From: Trileptium ribeirensis
Taxonomy: Eukaryota; Nematoda; Enoplea; Enoplida; Thoracostomopsidae
DNA: 64,000 nucleotides
Direction of reading: 5' to 3'
Assembly (NCBI GenBank): GCA_030248225.1
Contig: JASANE010029061.1
Coordinates: 1 to 64,000 of the forward strand
Below are positions 1 through 11,640 of the stretch, piece by piece. The notes beneath the pieces were generated by a model. It ran no database searches. It saw only the letters and a program-made list of their open reading frames with translations, and was not told the origin of the DNA. Every line of letters starts with the position of its first letter. The first letter of the stretch is position 1. The translations under genes and the position numbers were made by a program.

Positions 1-1150
1 TAAACCACAAATCAAAATAAATTACAAAAATTTTGCTACAAAGATTTAGAGTAAGTTGAAGCTTAGTATTATAGCTGAACCGCGTGGTAGCAACATCGTA
101 GCTGACTTAGGCAAAGACACGTGAGAAGGCCAGTCACCAAGCCCATCAGAGTTCATAAATTTAGGCTAGTAATTATGTTATGTCAGATGATCCAGTGCAT
201 ATATAGAACTTGTGCAAATAGAATAGTGAGTTAATCGCTACATCGTGCCAAATGTCCTACTAAGATAACACAATACGTAATACGTAACAGATGTTGCGTT
301 CCCTTAATACCAGACACAATATGTCGATGTACCGCAGGCCTAGTGCGATGTCAATGTCCCTGTTCATAATGTCCAGGGAGGAGTTCGAGCATTGCTATTC
401 ATGCCATCCACTACCTTTACGCTTATATTAACGAGCACAAAACAGGATTAGAAGTCAGTTAAATATCTTTCGTATATGTCAGAGATATGCCACAAAATTG
501 TGTGGTTGAATTGCAAATTTTCGTAAATTATATTCATTAATTTTAGGATGGTGCAAAGTCTTCCCTTACAACAGTTTACAGTAAGGCAAAAATTTTTTCA
601 AGTTCAGCTGTGACCCTAGTTTATGCATGGGCATAATCTTAGCTTAGACTTAGGCTGAACCGTAGGCTTAAGTTTATAGGAACAAATTTTATATGACGAC
701 CCTAAGGGGAAACTTGTGACAGGTCATGATATTATAGTGGGGAGGATGGGAATTTCACATTATCATAATTTTGGTACGAAACATTGTTGATTTGATATAA
801 TCTTATACGCGTTTTTAGATGATCGTCATTTTAATTGGATATATTCCAATCACGCAGATATTTTATTTTCCATATGAGAGAGTATATATAACTGCGCAGA
901 CAAAATTATGGTGAAAGTAGATCAAGGCACAACGATACGTTCAAATGATCAGGATACTGTATGCAGCATGTACAAACGTTATATATAATTTTAAATAATT
1001 TTAAACATTAGAATAAAATACACGACACCCTGTATCGGAACAGAACAATCATTCGAAAACGGTGATTTTGGTACAACCTGAATGAATCAAGTCATCGTTT
1101 TTAGCGAGTCGAAAACGTGTAACTAAGTAAACATTCAAAATATTTAATTA
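1..1150. other. gene-free AT-rich stretch
   Basis: I see no open frame with protein-family character and no convincing splice-bounded exon here. Composition is AT-rich and aperiodic. Nothing further can be supported. Confidence 0.5.
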
Positions 1151-1160
1151 CAAAAATTAG

Positions 1161-1875
1161 TGTTGCACCGGGGCAAAAATTCTATCGGGGCCGGGACCGG
1201 GGCTAGCCTACAGTGGCCGGGGCTAGCCGAAAAGTACTGTGTTCGATTTTCCAACGCATATAGAGCATATATTCGCCATATACCTTTCAAACACTGATTA
1301 GATTTTGAAAACTACAGTGATTTTGACAACTATATACAGGGTTGTTAAAATTCGGCTACGACTAATCGGATATTTTGCTGACACTTACTGCTATTGTTGC
1401 AGTTGAAGAGATGATGGGTGTGTAATCGAACTGGGTAGACAAATTTCACTGCCACAATTATGTATTATAGTTCAAGTTCAAACCATATGACGCGGAATAA
1501 AACATCCCTGAGCAAAAGATTTTTGTCAAAAGAAAACCCATATCCAAATTTTGTCCGTATACGTAATAATTTTGTTGAAATATCAAAAACTCAACACAAA
1601 TCGTTTTAACATTTTAGTTTATTAGTTTAATAAACTGTACATTGTGAGCTAAAGTTCACAGTTTTAGGAAGGTGATGCGGAATTTGCACTATCCTTGTTA
1701 TAACAAAGCATTATATCTTCAGCTAAAGCTTCAGATTGTTTATCTGTTCTATTAATTTGGTACCATAGTATTTTTTCGAAACAGTAACCCCGGCACTTAA
1801 ATTTTACCTAAACAGGGCCGGGGGCTAAGACCTTGCCCTGGCTCCGAAGCTATATAAGCCCCGGTACATCCCTAA
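1161..1875. repeat. dispersed repeat, copy 1 (copy 2 near 22.33-23.05 kb)
   Basis: The block starts and ends with GC-rich 'ccggggc' motifs (around 1180-1225 and 1785-1870), unlike its AT-rich interior. The interior matches 22660-23040 closely: both carry the same run from a 'cgtaataat' motif through 'gtgagctaaagttcacagtt' to 'gataacatccct'-like ends. The two copies are several hundred bases long and diverged by point changes and small indels. I infer an old non-autonomous transposable element. No coding capacity is visible, so its class is unknown. Confidence 0.65.
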
Positions 1876-2123
1876 TCAAAATCCAATCCATGGAATTATG
1901 CAGTGGTCTTGACGATTCGATGTGATACAGGTATATAGGTCGCAGACTCATTTGAATATTCACGTCGCCTTTAGCAAGCTTGAAAATCTTTATAAATTTC
2001 ATTTTCTTTATAACTATTTCTAGTTGCCCCTTTACCCCAATAAAGATTTGTTTGGGATCATGATCAGATCATATACGGTTTGAAGAAAAGAAGTACTATA
2101 CTTAGTTTGAGAAAACTTTACTA

Positions 2124-2125
<2 letters not shown>

Positions 2126-2187
<62 letters not shown>

Positions 2188-2188
2188 A
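2126..2188. repeat. (TA)n-(TG)n compound microsatellite
   Basis: About 25 uninterrupted TA dinucleotides pass directly into about seven TG units and then a short TATACATACA tail. The apparent Ile/Tyr repeat ORFs over it on both strands are artefacts of the dinucleotide. Confidence 0.95.
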
Positions 2189-2189
2189 T

Positions 2190-3655
2190 ACATACATTTA
2201 TGTCTGCACTATCTAGCAACGTTTGTAGTACTTTTGTAAGAAGGCGTAAATCGGTCCGAAGCGGTGCAGATAGGGAACGGATGGAAGGAATTCTTACCTC
2301 GCTTCCTACTGCGTAAAATGCAATTAAAGTCACCTAAAGAACTGCGCCAAAACGTAAGAGCACACGTATTAGAAGTTTTTGCATGCGTGTGCGCCTAAAC
2401 ACGTTTGCGTGAGTGCGTTTAAACGCATTTGGGTGCGTGCGCGTGTATAGTAGTTCTCTCTATCACAATCTCTACAGGTCCCTGGCAAAAGCTGCATGTA
2501 AATGTATTTCGTGTTCCTGCTTATAATAAAACACTTACCGTCAGCAGATGATCCAAAAACGCGAATTCTTTGCCATCTCCAATTTGCTGTAATAATGTCA
2601 GTTAATCCTTGGGATGCTTTTAGCAGGCCAGGCTACGTATATGCCACAACACATCGGCTTCCCGAGCACCATCTCATGGCAGCCGGAATAACGAACACGA
2701 TGAATAGTAACATAATATTTGATACGACTACTACAGACGCACTGATAGAGCAAGCAACGGAAAATATTAGCTTAATTACCGGTAATTTAATACCCTACAT
2801 CAGCACATAAAAATAATATGGCACGAACAATAATCAAAATCAGATAGTATCTTGTATTTTATGTACGAAGATAAAGTGGACATTTCTATAAAGCTTCTGT
2901 TAACTCAGCTGATGTAAAGAATAATAGACAACCTGAGGGTTGAAACGCGTGCGACGTTTGCAGCCGCATCATCGCAAACTTTTATGCTATGCAGCAATTA
3001 TTGATGCAACTAAAGGCTGTAAAAGCCGGAATCCCATGTGCACAAAACCTTATCATATCGCAAGCAATATGCAGTGAGCCTACAGACGCCCCGTGCAAAT
3101 GCCGACCTTAGTATTTTTTAATTTTTGGCTAACATTTTAAAATCGTAGCGAGGCGCGCGAACGATGACGATTCGTTTATTGCAGTTTCACATGAACACAG
3201 CAGTCGTGTATCTCGACGAGGAAATTCGCAAGCATGTAGTACTGGGAAATATTCTACAAAGATATTTTCTCTAAAACCAAAATTTAACACGTTTACATGG
3301 CGTTCATCCACTGTGTTTTTTAAAAGCGTGTCTCTTCAAAAGTTGATTGCCGAAATCTCTGAACGGTAGGTACTATGACTGTGACAATAATGTGGTTAAA
3401 TCTGCTCAATCCACATACACCGAGTCGGATTATCAAGGGAAATGCGAGAGTGTGGAAATGAATTTAATTAAACTTGTTTTGACGCAGTATGCCTCAAACA
3501 AAATTGTCATTTTGAAAGTGTTCTGCCTCCACTTATAAATTCTACAAAGCAATATTATATTCAATACGGTATAAGTACGTACATAAATTGAATTCATATG
3601 CAAATTTCACTATTCAGCAAAAGAATACAGTGATAACAGCATTTCTTGAACTTCG
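2190..3655. other. no gene recognised
   Basis: Positions 2360-2450 are a low-complexity tract of GCGTG/CGTTTAAACG motifs. The rest contains only short open frames with no family signature. The 102-codon frame at 2502-2810 has no recognisable domain, and I do not call it a gene. Confidence 0.4.
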
Positions 3656-3659
3656 TTCT

Positions 3660-3733
3660 CGTTGCTATGAAACTGCCTAGAACAAAAGCGAGTGAAGCCT
3701 CTCTAGGTCGTAAGTTCGACTCCCGTCTTTGTC
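3660..3733 (+). repeat. possible tRNA-derived SINE head
   Basis: A B-box-like GTTCGACTCC (about 3714-3723) sits in a T-arm-like context at the end of a ~70-base segment. The A-box side and the cloverleaf stems are poor, so this is not a functional tRNA. A SINE or tRNA pseudogene is the likely explanation; the evidence is weak. Confidence 0.25.
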
Positions 3734-3734
3734 T

Positions 3735-5370
3735 AAATTTTTAAATAACCTGAACTATAGCTTTACTACTATACCAACATGCTCATCGGGGAGAAAGGGG
3801 ATTATCCGTCTGAGACACGGATCGCTATCGGGGCGTCGCCGGTTTCTCCTGGGAAATAGCCTTATCTTCCTAAGGGCCGGTCTCCCGCTCACGACACGCG
3901 GAAAATTATGACAAAAATTGAGGGAAAATACGGGAAGGGTAAAACTTAGAATGAAATAGTAAAAAATAGGGGAAACTAGGAAGAATCCGGGCGAAATTGG
4001 TCCACCTGATGACCTCCTCACCCCACAGCGGCCGGCTGACTGAAAAACGGCTATGTCTTATACAAAACATTTGCAGCTTTAAAATTATATTTCGGAAAGA
4101 CATTACAAATTTTTACAACAAAATCTAGAAACCTACTGCATTTAAACCATGAAGCCATCTATAATATCTTCAGCATACACGGCGCACGCAGTGTAAGCAG
4201 GGGTCGATGATGGTCGATTGTGCTGAAGAGTGTGACATTATTCAAATTTGCTAGGTTTATATGTAGCGTAGATACAGTTGAACAAGAGGAAATTCTTGTC
4301 TTTCAGCGGGGCGGGTAAACACTTCAGCCTCTCCGATACTATTTAGAGAAGTGTTGTTAGTTTCGAATAGAACTTATCGCTGGTGGCCTTCGCTACTGAT
4401 GCTTCTCTTATCGTCTTTGTTTTGCCATGCCAGAATTTGGTATGTGCTGCCTCAGTCAATTGACGTTCTTCCCTTCCGATCTCCTGTAGCGCGGCGATGG
4501 CGATACTGTATCTGTCCTAATCTTCACAAATAAAAGCCTAGTACCTTTCTGGTTTTGGCCATTGTCGAGCTTTGTACTTTAACAACGTTTTGTACTGGTT
4601 ACAAAAGAGGATGGCTGGCTGCGCATCTTAAGTTTATTCTTGTTGTAAACACGAGCAAAACACGAAAAAGCAATTAAAAATACCGTGACGTGGGGGTAAA
4701 GTTCTCCCCCGGTAATCTGGGGCAAAATTCCCCAGGTATTTTCAGGTCCCCGCAGGTTGGTGCATGGGCTAACAGCTCAAAGCCTCTCCACAGGTTTAAT
4801 TTGGGTGCTCAAGAGAAGTCATACCAGGAAGGCAAAGGTGAAACGTGGCTCATGTTTTTGACACCTAAAAGTAGTGTTACAATTAAATTTTCATCGAAAT
4901 ATGTCGAAAATATAGTCTTACAATATGGTTGACGACGAAACACATTATAATTTAAAGAAAAATTTACCACAAACAACAACAAATAATATAAAACAAAATT
5001 ATCTGACCCGAGGTCGTAGCACTAAGTTTTTCGACACCTGATCAGACAGCCGTCCTTATAGTTAAGATCCAGCCGGTCCAGCTCGTTAACCCTAAGCTTA
5101 CCAAAAACAACTGAAAAACACGAAGTATTGGGCTTGAAGTGTTAACAAGTAAGGTTTTACGATAATATTAGTATGTTAAAGCTCTATGGTCTATTGCACA
5201 TACGCAACAAGATGCATTTCAATTCCGAAGTTTTTTAAATATAAAGGTCGACCGTTTTTCTCCAATGCTTTGTTCGTCTCCAACCCTTGTCCTTATTATG
5301 TAACAAGTTATTTGGGCCGAGCGACAGTTGTTGGAATGTGAATACGTACATATGTAAAAAGTTGCAGCCT
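3735..5370. other. no gene recognised; repeat-like sequence
   Basis: Short overlapping frames occur on both strands but none shows a conserved domain. Around 4690-4790 there is a GC-rich local repeat of 'ccccgg/ggtaatctgggg' type that looks like transposon-terminal sequence. No gene can be supported. Confidence 0.4.
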
Positions 5371-5375
5371 GAAAG

Positions 5376-5462
5376 TTAGGCTAGGACGGATTAGAACCCA
5401 CGCCTCCTTCCTTTGAATTCGCAGGGATGCGCTGTAGCGACTGAACTGCCTTTATCCGCCTT
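5376..5462 (-). repeat. possible tRNA-derived SINE head (minus strand)
   Basis: Read on the minus strand, the segment carries a GGCAGTTCAGTCG block resembling an A box and, about 45 bases on, GTGGGTTCTAATCC resembling a T arm/B box. Pairing of the acceptor stem is poor, which fits a SINE better than a tRNA gene. Confidence 0.3.
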
Positions 5463-5699
5463 TGGAGCAATTATAAAAAGGCTATATTCCACAGAACCAG
5501 CGCCCACCTGTTTGCAAGTGTCACACTTGCCACGAAACCTTATGATGAGCACATTTCGAACTGCATGCATCTTCGAAATTGTTTGTATAATAGCAAAATC
5601 ATGTAAATTCTTAAAATCCAGAGAGCAACACCTTAACAAACAGAGCGACACAGAACAGTCAGCCAAGACAACCGGATTTGTCCTAGCTAGTCCTACTTG

Positions 5700-7560
5700 A
5701 CTATAATTTAGTCCGCAATGCCTAGCTACGTAAACCAAAATAAAAATATAGTCAACGCTGACTAATTGTCCCTACTAGTGACGGTAGACTATTGGGACAT
5801 AGCTAGGTCACGGTGCACACAAATTAACTTAAACGAGCATTCAGTGAAAAATTCAGTGACAATAGTTCGGTTTTATACGATAAGGACCAAAAGTTTTCTA
5901 ACTATGTCTCAGTCAAAAAAAACTTAAGGGTGGTAAGGAGAACGATCCTAAGGACGTAGCCGTTTGCATCCTTGGGTGACACGCGTTGTCCCCAATTGTT
6001 TGAAATCGAGCTTCAGCGTCGAATCTTCATTCGTTCGCTGTTTCTTCTGCACCTGGTTAAATTCTGATGCAACCGACTGCGGGCCAGAGGCTAATTAAAA
6101 TTCATAGGAAGATCCTTAGCTGAGCATAGGACGAGACAGGGACTGGAGCTGGCGGTGAGCTCAGGGGCGTTAAAATTCGGGTGGGACATGGGTTTTCTAA
6201 CCGTGCAACTACGGGGAGAATCCATGTCGACACCCGCTCTCGGAGCCCTCTGGGAGCGAGTTTCGGATTAATTAAGCCTTTCGCAGGCCACTCCAGTCGC
6301 TGTTGAAATAGTGTAAAATTCTGGATTTTCGGTCCGGTTTGTTTCGAAGCCAAGTTGTTTCACGGAGTAAATCACTGCCGGCTTATAGATAGCCAACCGT
6401 AAATTGACCGGAGATCGTCATCGGGAAACTCATCAGCGCCGGAGACCTTTCGGTTAGGCTGTCTCAACCAAACTCTTCAGGGTATCATGTTTGAAAAGGC
6501 GTAATCAAAAGTTTTTGGAGTCGCGTTCAAAAAGGGGGGTTGCAAATTATACGTCCGGGTGCCTTGCAGGGTACCCAAAATCTAAAATTTCATCATCTAC
6601 TATATGTTGTAAATAACTTGTCGTATGCCCCGATTGGGCGATATTCTGTCTTTTATGAAGCGTGTTAAAATGAGCAGGAAAAGATTCAAGAGTAAAACAA
6701 TTGGATCGTGTGTCACTTTGTGTAGCAGTTAGGAGTTTTGTTTAAACGTTGGCCTCAACAGGAAATTCAGAAAGCAGCTTCAACATAACCCCAAGTAGGT
6801 TGACCCGAACTAAGTTCTACACTTCTAGCGAACGAGCAAGTCCCGTCGAGCCGATTTACCAACGCAGGCTCAACCGCGTCCCCGTTTCAGGCCCGAGCCA
6901 GCGCCCCACTTTACAACCTGCACTTTATCCTTGTTCTGCTCTGACCGCCTGCTGCGAATGTTCCCATGGTAATTGTCGCTTTGCGTAACCCACCCCAATA
7001 GATAGCACTAGTGAGTATAAGAGAAATCTTCAAGGGACTGGGGCCCTCGCCTCAGTGCCCTGTGCGTTATCGCAAGTAACCAAAATGTAGAGAACCTGCC
7101 CCCCCCCTGTGATCCTTAGGATCGTCGCGTGCTTATAGTCTAGGCTTTAGGACAGTTGTGCAACGCTATAAAATTAGAAACGAGACCACAGCGCATAGGG
7201 ACACACCGACGGGAAGAGCCGCTAGGACCACGTTAGGACCAGAGAACCCCGCTTAGGGAAATAAATGGATTATGAGGGAAAGGCGAGTCAGCCTTACTAC
7301 CTGTGAGCAGGCTTAAGGGTTGACTCTCCCTCGGGGGACCTCATACCATTAGACACGTGGGCCAATATAGGGGCCAGGCCGAACACCCTGGTTAACCCGC
7401 CGGCAGCCTGCTAAGCTAAGCGGTTCCCTTGGGTCATCGCATAGATCACCGGGGAGTCGTGGAAGCCGGGGTTGTCCGGGCACCACAATAGAGTAAACCG
7501 TGGTGCAGCTGGGATCCCTTAGGGCCAGAACTGGTCCTAGTACACATTATAACGTATCTA
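5700..7560. other. unclassified, markedly GC-rich toward its 3' part
   Basis: From about 6100, and especially 7020-7540, the base composition is clearly more GC-rich than the surrounding AT-rich DNA, with motifs such as ccgccggcag and gggagtcgtgg. No long open frame or protein family is visible. It directly abuts the RNase H fragment of a Gypsy element at 7560. It may be part of a non-coding mobile element or transferred sequence; I cannot say which. Confidence 0.35.
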
Positions 7561-7970
7561 TACCATTAGGAGTTGCTTTGCGATGCTTCCAACGTTGGAA
7601 TTGGTGCAGTATTATTTCACCGCTATGCAGATGTAAGCGAGCGGCCAATTTGCAACGTCTCAAAAATTCTTAATGAATCCCAGAAGAACTACAGTCAGAT
7701 TCAGAAGGAAGCACTGGCTATTATCTTCAGGTTAAAGATATTTTACCAATACCTTTGTGGAAGGAAATTACGTTGGCCACAGATCATCGACCACTTATTG
7801 CCATGTTTGGGCCTGAAAAGAAACACCGATTCTCGCCGCAAACAGATTGGCACGTTGGACTCTCATGTTGGGACAATTTGATTACCAAATTGAATTTCGC
7901 AAAACAGCTGATCATGCTAATGCTGACGTACTGAGTCGTCTGCCTGCGACTGACGATTTCCAGTTCGACA
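7561..7970 (+). pseudogene. Ty3/Gypsy pol fragment: RNase H domain (element A)
   Basis: The translation contains CDASNVGIGAVLFHR, then SQKNYSQIQKEALAIIF and a YLCGRK motif, the order of a Gypsy RNase H domain. After about 7765 the conserved reading continues in another frame ([18 protein letters not shown]), and later again in a third ([22 protein letters not shown]). At least two frameshifts therefore break it. The upstream reverse transcriptase is missing: the sequence begins abruptly at the RNase H start. It is a dead retrotransposon relic; the domain assignment is secure. Confidence 0.85.
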
Positions 7971-7989
7971 GGAGGAAAGCGAAGAGGAT

Positions 7990-8600
7990 GCAGCTATAGT
8001 CTGTGCCATTCAAGAGATCAATAACAAAGTAATTCCGGCTGACAAACATTCACTGGCCCGCGATTCGGCGAAAGATCCAAGCATATCAGTAGTGCTTCGA
8101 TTCACGCGTGAAGGATGGCAGCCAAAGAAGAACGACGAAGGCACGGAAATGCAACGTTACCGTAAGCTGGCTGATTCACTATCTATTGTTGACGGTTGCT
8201 TTGTACTTGGCGCCAGAGTAGTGATCCCTGCCAATCTTCGCCGCGATGTCTTGGAATTGTTGCACCTGGGACACTTGGCATGCAGCGTATGAAACAGCTT
8301 GCACGTACGGCTGTCTACTGGCCAAATATTGATGATGACATCGAAGCAACCTGCCGCACTTGCACCAGCTGTGGGGAGCACCAAAACAAACCACCAAAAC
8401 AGGCAATTCATCCATGGATGCTACCAGAAAAACCATGGAGCCGTTTGCATCTTTATCACGCTATTAATTTCCTGGGGACTAATTCGATGGCTTTAACGGA
8501 CGGATATTCAAAATATCCCTGTATTCATACAACTCTGGCGGCAAAGGCAACGATTGATCTCCTGCTCTACGGATTTCGAAAATTGATGTCATGATTATTC
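7990..8600 (+). pseudogene. Ty3/Gypsy integrase fragment (element A)
   Basis: This is the same element as the RNase H fragment just upstream. It reads YRKLADSLSIVDGCFVLG and then, after a frameshift near 8270, GMQRMKQLARTAVYWPNID and CRTCTSCGEHQN. That is the HHCC zinc-binding N-terminal module of Gypsy integrases (C-x2-C visible). It continues through HPWMLPEKPW into the first residues of the catalytic core and stops near 8590, before a complete DDE triad. The fragment is frameshifted and truncated and cannot make an active integrase. Confidence 0.85.
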
Positions 8601-8815
8601 TAGAAGATTCTTTGATTATATTTAAAGACGGTTGCTTACCACAACTGGAGTTACACTGTTTAGTTACTGCTGAAGTACTGTTTCATTACTGTTCAGTTTA
8701 CTGTTTCTTATTGTCTCGATTCAACGTTACTTTTGCTGTCTTGTTTACTATGTTTTGTTCACTTACTTCTGTTGGCTTTCAATAAACGTTTGTTTTCTAC
8801 AACTCAACATGGATC
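8601..8815 (+). repeat. possible LTR or 3' end of Gypsy element A
   Basis: An AT-rich, T-rich stretch directly follows the truncated integrase and contains CAATAAACG (about 8779-8787), a polyadenylation-like signal. A second copy needed to prove an LTR was not found, so this is tentative. Confidence 0.2.
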
Positions 8816-8996
8816 TACGTCTCTGGGAATACATTATCAATCAAGTTAAGTAAATAAATCACTCTATTTGATCACATAGCTATATGGTGGCTTAACCAAT
8901 TTCAATAAAATGTTTTCCTTTCGTATCGGAGCGGTTGAGGTATTTTTAGCGTCAGATGTTATGCGTATAGCTGGTTTATATCTGCTTTGCGGTCTT

Positions 8997-9070
8997 GCAG
9001 GCGTAGCTCAGTCAGTAGAAAAGCTGCTTGCGGGTCCAAAAGCAGAAGGTGGGTTCTATTCCTGCCTCAG
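8997..9070 (+). repeat. tRNA-like sequence, probable SINE head
   Basis: GCGTAGCTCAGTCAGTAGA (A-box/D-arm-like) is followed about 40 bases on by GGTGGGTTCTATTCC (T-arm/B-box-like). The putative anticodon stem TGCTT/AAGCA encloses a 10-base loop and the acceptor ends do not pair. This is therefore not a functional tRNA but a tRNA-derived repeat or pseudogene. Confidence 0.45.
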
Positions 9071-9239
9071 CCTTACTTTTCAACTGCTGTTCTTCACATC
9101 GTCGTCTTGAAGGTTCTAGCAGCAGGCTAAAATGAAAAATATTTTTCCAACATTCAGTGGTAATGGGCAGGTTTGATTCAACTGTAGGGTTCCCGCGCCC
9201 CCTGGAAAGTTAAAAATAAAAATTTTGTAATGCTATTTC

Positions 9240-9665
9240 TGTCTGGAATACTTGGAAGACTATGTATGTCGTCTGGAAAAATTTTAACATTTTTATGCAG
9301 CTTAAAATTAATCTAGTATTTGCCCAGAAATGAAATTGTGCGGTGCGTTTTGTGCTATTCCAATTATGTCAATGTTAATTTCTATGCGTCTATCTGAGCG
9401 GTCCTCAGCCTTCCGAATAGAGTGAGAATTTCATGGGTTGATGTTCATTGTCGATGGGGTTTCAATGTTGTGGGGAAAATTTGTGTATTATATGGAATAT
9501 AGCTCTTCATCACGTACTTTTAACTGTCGTACAAATTGTTTCATGCTGTAAAGCAGCTTTTTATCATTAAAAATAGTAACAAACATAAAAAATATTTTGT
9601 GTGCAGAAAAAAATTTAGGGACATTGAACAAATTTTGGATTTAATTGAGCATGGTGTTTTTCGCT
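9240..9665. repeat. dispersed AT-rich repeat (relatives at 28.25-28.46 and 29.33-29.58 kb)
   Basis: Shared features are a stretch around 'cattaaaaataatg', then 'ttagggacattga' and a 'tggatttaattgaacatggtg'-like end (here 9560-9660), which recurs in the two METTL16-intron copies. I infer a common, old non-coding element. Boundaries are approximate. Confidence 0.45.
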
Positions 9666-9959
9666 TGTAATTCGGGCAAGTACTGCAACGAACGTGGGGG
9701 TTTTAAATGTGATTGTCTCCACGCCACACTGTGAACAGTCCAATCTATTAATATTACATATTAACGCAAATTTGACATATAGAAACAGCACTGTCACGTG
9801 TGTTGGCTACAACAACAGCTGTCCTCCCACACAAAGAAGAGTTGATCATGATCACTATTAACTATCTTCTTTTTTGATATGTTCACATTTATATGGAAAT
9901 GAAAAGGTTGTAGATATCTGTGATCACGTAGTATATAAGTCACTGCAAATTCAGTTTGT

Positions 9960-10330
9960 CATGGTTAATTCCATTTTGGTTTCTGATCTTGTTGCATTTT
10001 CTCTAATAAATGTTTCACAATCATTATCAGTCAATGCAATTCGTAACAAGGATCAAGTGGCGATCAGGAAGACTAGTTTAGCCGCGGTCACTGCCCGGGT
10101 CAAGCAGCCTTCCGTTCAAGTGAGTGCCGGTTTAACCTGTCCTCAATTGCAAGGTCCGATAAAACCTGTTTAATCGAGCCGTAGGGTCCTACACGATCGG
10201 GTCAAGGGTTCAATCGAATCAACCGTCATCAGACCTAGTGTTCAATCCGGTCAAGAGTTCCACGAATCAATCGTCCGTCGAGCCAAGGGTCAAGGTGCAG
10301 TTGAAGTCGTTAATAGAGACACAAAGGAAT
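9960..10330 (+). other. 5' leader region of Gypsy element B with possible LTR end and primer-binding site
   Basis: CTAATAAATG near 10002 resembles the R-region poly(A) signal of an LTR. TGGCGATCAG near 10058 could be a TGG-type primer-binding site of the kind found just inside the 5' LTR of Gypsy elements. About 270 bases rich in GGTCAAG/AATCAA motifs then lead to the gag start. No 3' LTR copy was found, so this is an inference. Confidence 0.3.
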
Positions 10331-11262
10331 GGCCGAGACGGAGAAGCTGGTAAAGATGATGCAACAACAAAGAATAAATGGACGCACTGATGGGTCTGGT
10401 CAAGAACCTCAGCTGTCAACCAAATCAGATCAGCCGACCAACCACACCTTCCTCCGTCCCCTGTTTCATTCCGTTCGATCCAACGACCGAGCTTTGGACA
10501 GATTACTGGGCTCGTGTCCTCAGATTCCTTAGGGCAAATGCCATCAATGATGAGGGACGGGCACAAGTCTTTCTGACAAATCAATCACCCGTGGTGTCCA
10601 AGCTGCTTTCCAGCCTCGCAGCTTAACAAAGCCCGGTCAAAGACGTCAACAATCTCCCAATCGACGAGATACAGACGTTCATGGCGGCTCAATTTCTTCC
10701 CAAACGATTCATCGTTCGAGAGTGGTTCAAGTTCTGCCGCAATATGGATAGGCGGCCAGGCGAATCGATTTCCGAGCTGGTTACTAGAATTTGTCAAGAC
10801 GCGGTCACATGTGATTTGGGATCAATCAAGGACCCAGTCGACGAAACCAAGCGTACCCGGTTCATATGTTCAGTCAAAAACGAGCCTGTTCAGAGGGCAT
10901 TCAAGGTCAACGACGACGAGCTATCCGTCCAACGGGCAATACAGGTGGCAACCGAGACCGAGGAAGCAGCCAAAGTAACGAAAGCAACGGTGAATGTATC
11001 AACGACAGACAATAACAAAGTCAATCAATCCTCCCATGGCAAACGCGGCCCTATCTCTTATTCGGGTCAAGCGAGTGGCAATCGCGATTTTCCCAAGAGC
11101 GTATGTGGTGGATGCTCCAAAACGGGTCATTCTGGGAAAGACTGCCAATTCAAAGACGTGGCGTGCAATTTCTGCAATAAAGTTAGTCATATCGAAGTCG
11201 CGTGCCTCCAAAAAAAGGATCCCATCAATCAAATTAACAAAAGCCCAAGTTCAATCGTGTTT
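10329..11262 (+). pseudogene. Ty3/Gypsy gag (capsid plus nucleocapsid), element B
   Basis: Translation starts at ATG 10329 with MAETEKLVKMMQQQ. After a frame change, a capsid-like segment reads ELWTDYWARVLRFLRAN, a TAA near 10625 breaks it, and it resumes with FMAAQFLPKRFIVREWFKF and RRPGESISELVTRICQ. At about 11100-11220 two CCHC-like zinc knuckles follow (CGGCSKTGHSGKDCQF and CNFCNKVSHIEVACLQ). Capsid followed by paired knuckles is the classic gag order of invertebrate Gypsy elements. The frameshift and stop make it non-functional as it stands. Confidence 0.85.
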
Positions 11263-11640
11263 CCATGCGTACAGTCAAACGTTCTCAATACGTTTCTCGT
11301 CTCAAGCAACCAATCAAGCGCAGCGGTCGAGCAGTTCACTTCGAAGTCGACACTGGAGCAAGCGACAACTTCATTTCGGTAGACGTGTGGCGTCAGGTGG
11401 GACAGCCAGTCATGCAACCGACCATCAATCAATACGAATCGGCCTCGCGGCATACTCTTCCCGTCGTGGGCGTCACTAAACTCGAGGCTGCTATGCCGGA
11501 TGTGCCTACCGATCAAACCTCAATCAACTTCATCGTTTGGAAGGTACTTGGTCTCAATCTATTTGGTCGAGACGCAATCAAAAAAATCAGATTTCGGCCG
11601 ATCAACTGCTTGGGCTCCTGTGGCAAAACGACGACAGTGG
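11263..11640 (+). pseudogene. Gypsy aspartic protease region, element B
   Basis: The frame contains VDTGASDNFISVDVW, the D-T/S-G-A active-site signature of retroviral-type aspartic proteases, about 100 nt after the second zinc knuckle and in a different frame from gag. It then reads LPVVGVTKLEA and a FIVWKVLGLNLFGRDAI segment typical of the protease-to-RT linker. Position between gag and RT supports the call. The rest of pol is frameshifted. Confidence 0.8.

Noticed and set aside
2080..2333. Open frames on both strands rich in Ile/Tyr repeats
   Set aside because: They are translations of the (TA)n-(TG)n microsatellite.
5391..5738. 115-codon minus-strand frame
   Set aside because: It overlaps a tRNA-like repeat and a plus-strand frame, with no domain or splice context.
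10267..11516. Minus-strand frames across the Gypsy gag/protease region
   Set aside because: They are shadows of the plus-strand gag and protease coding sequence.
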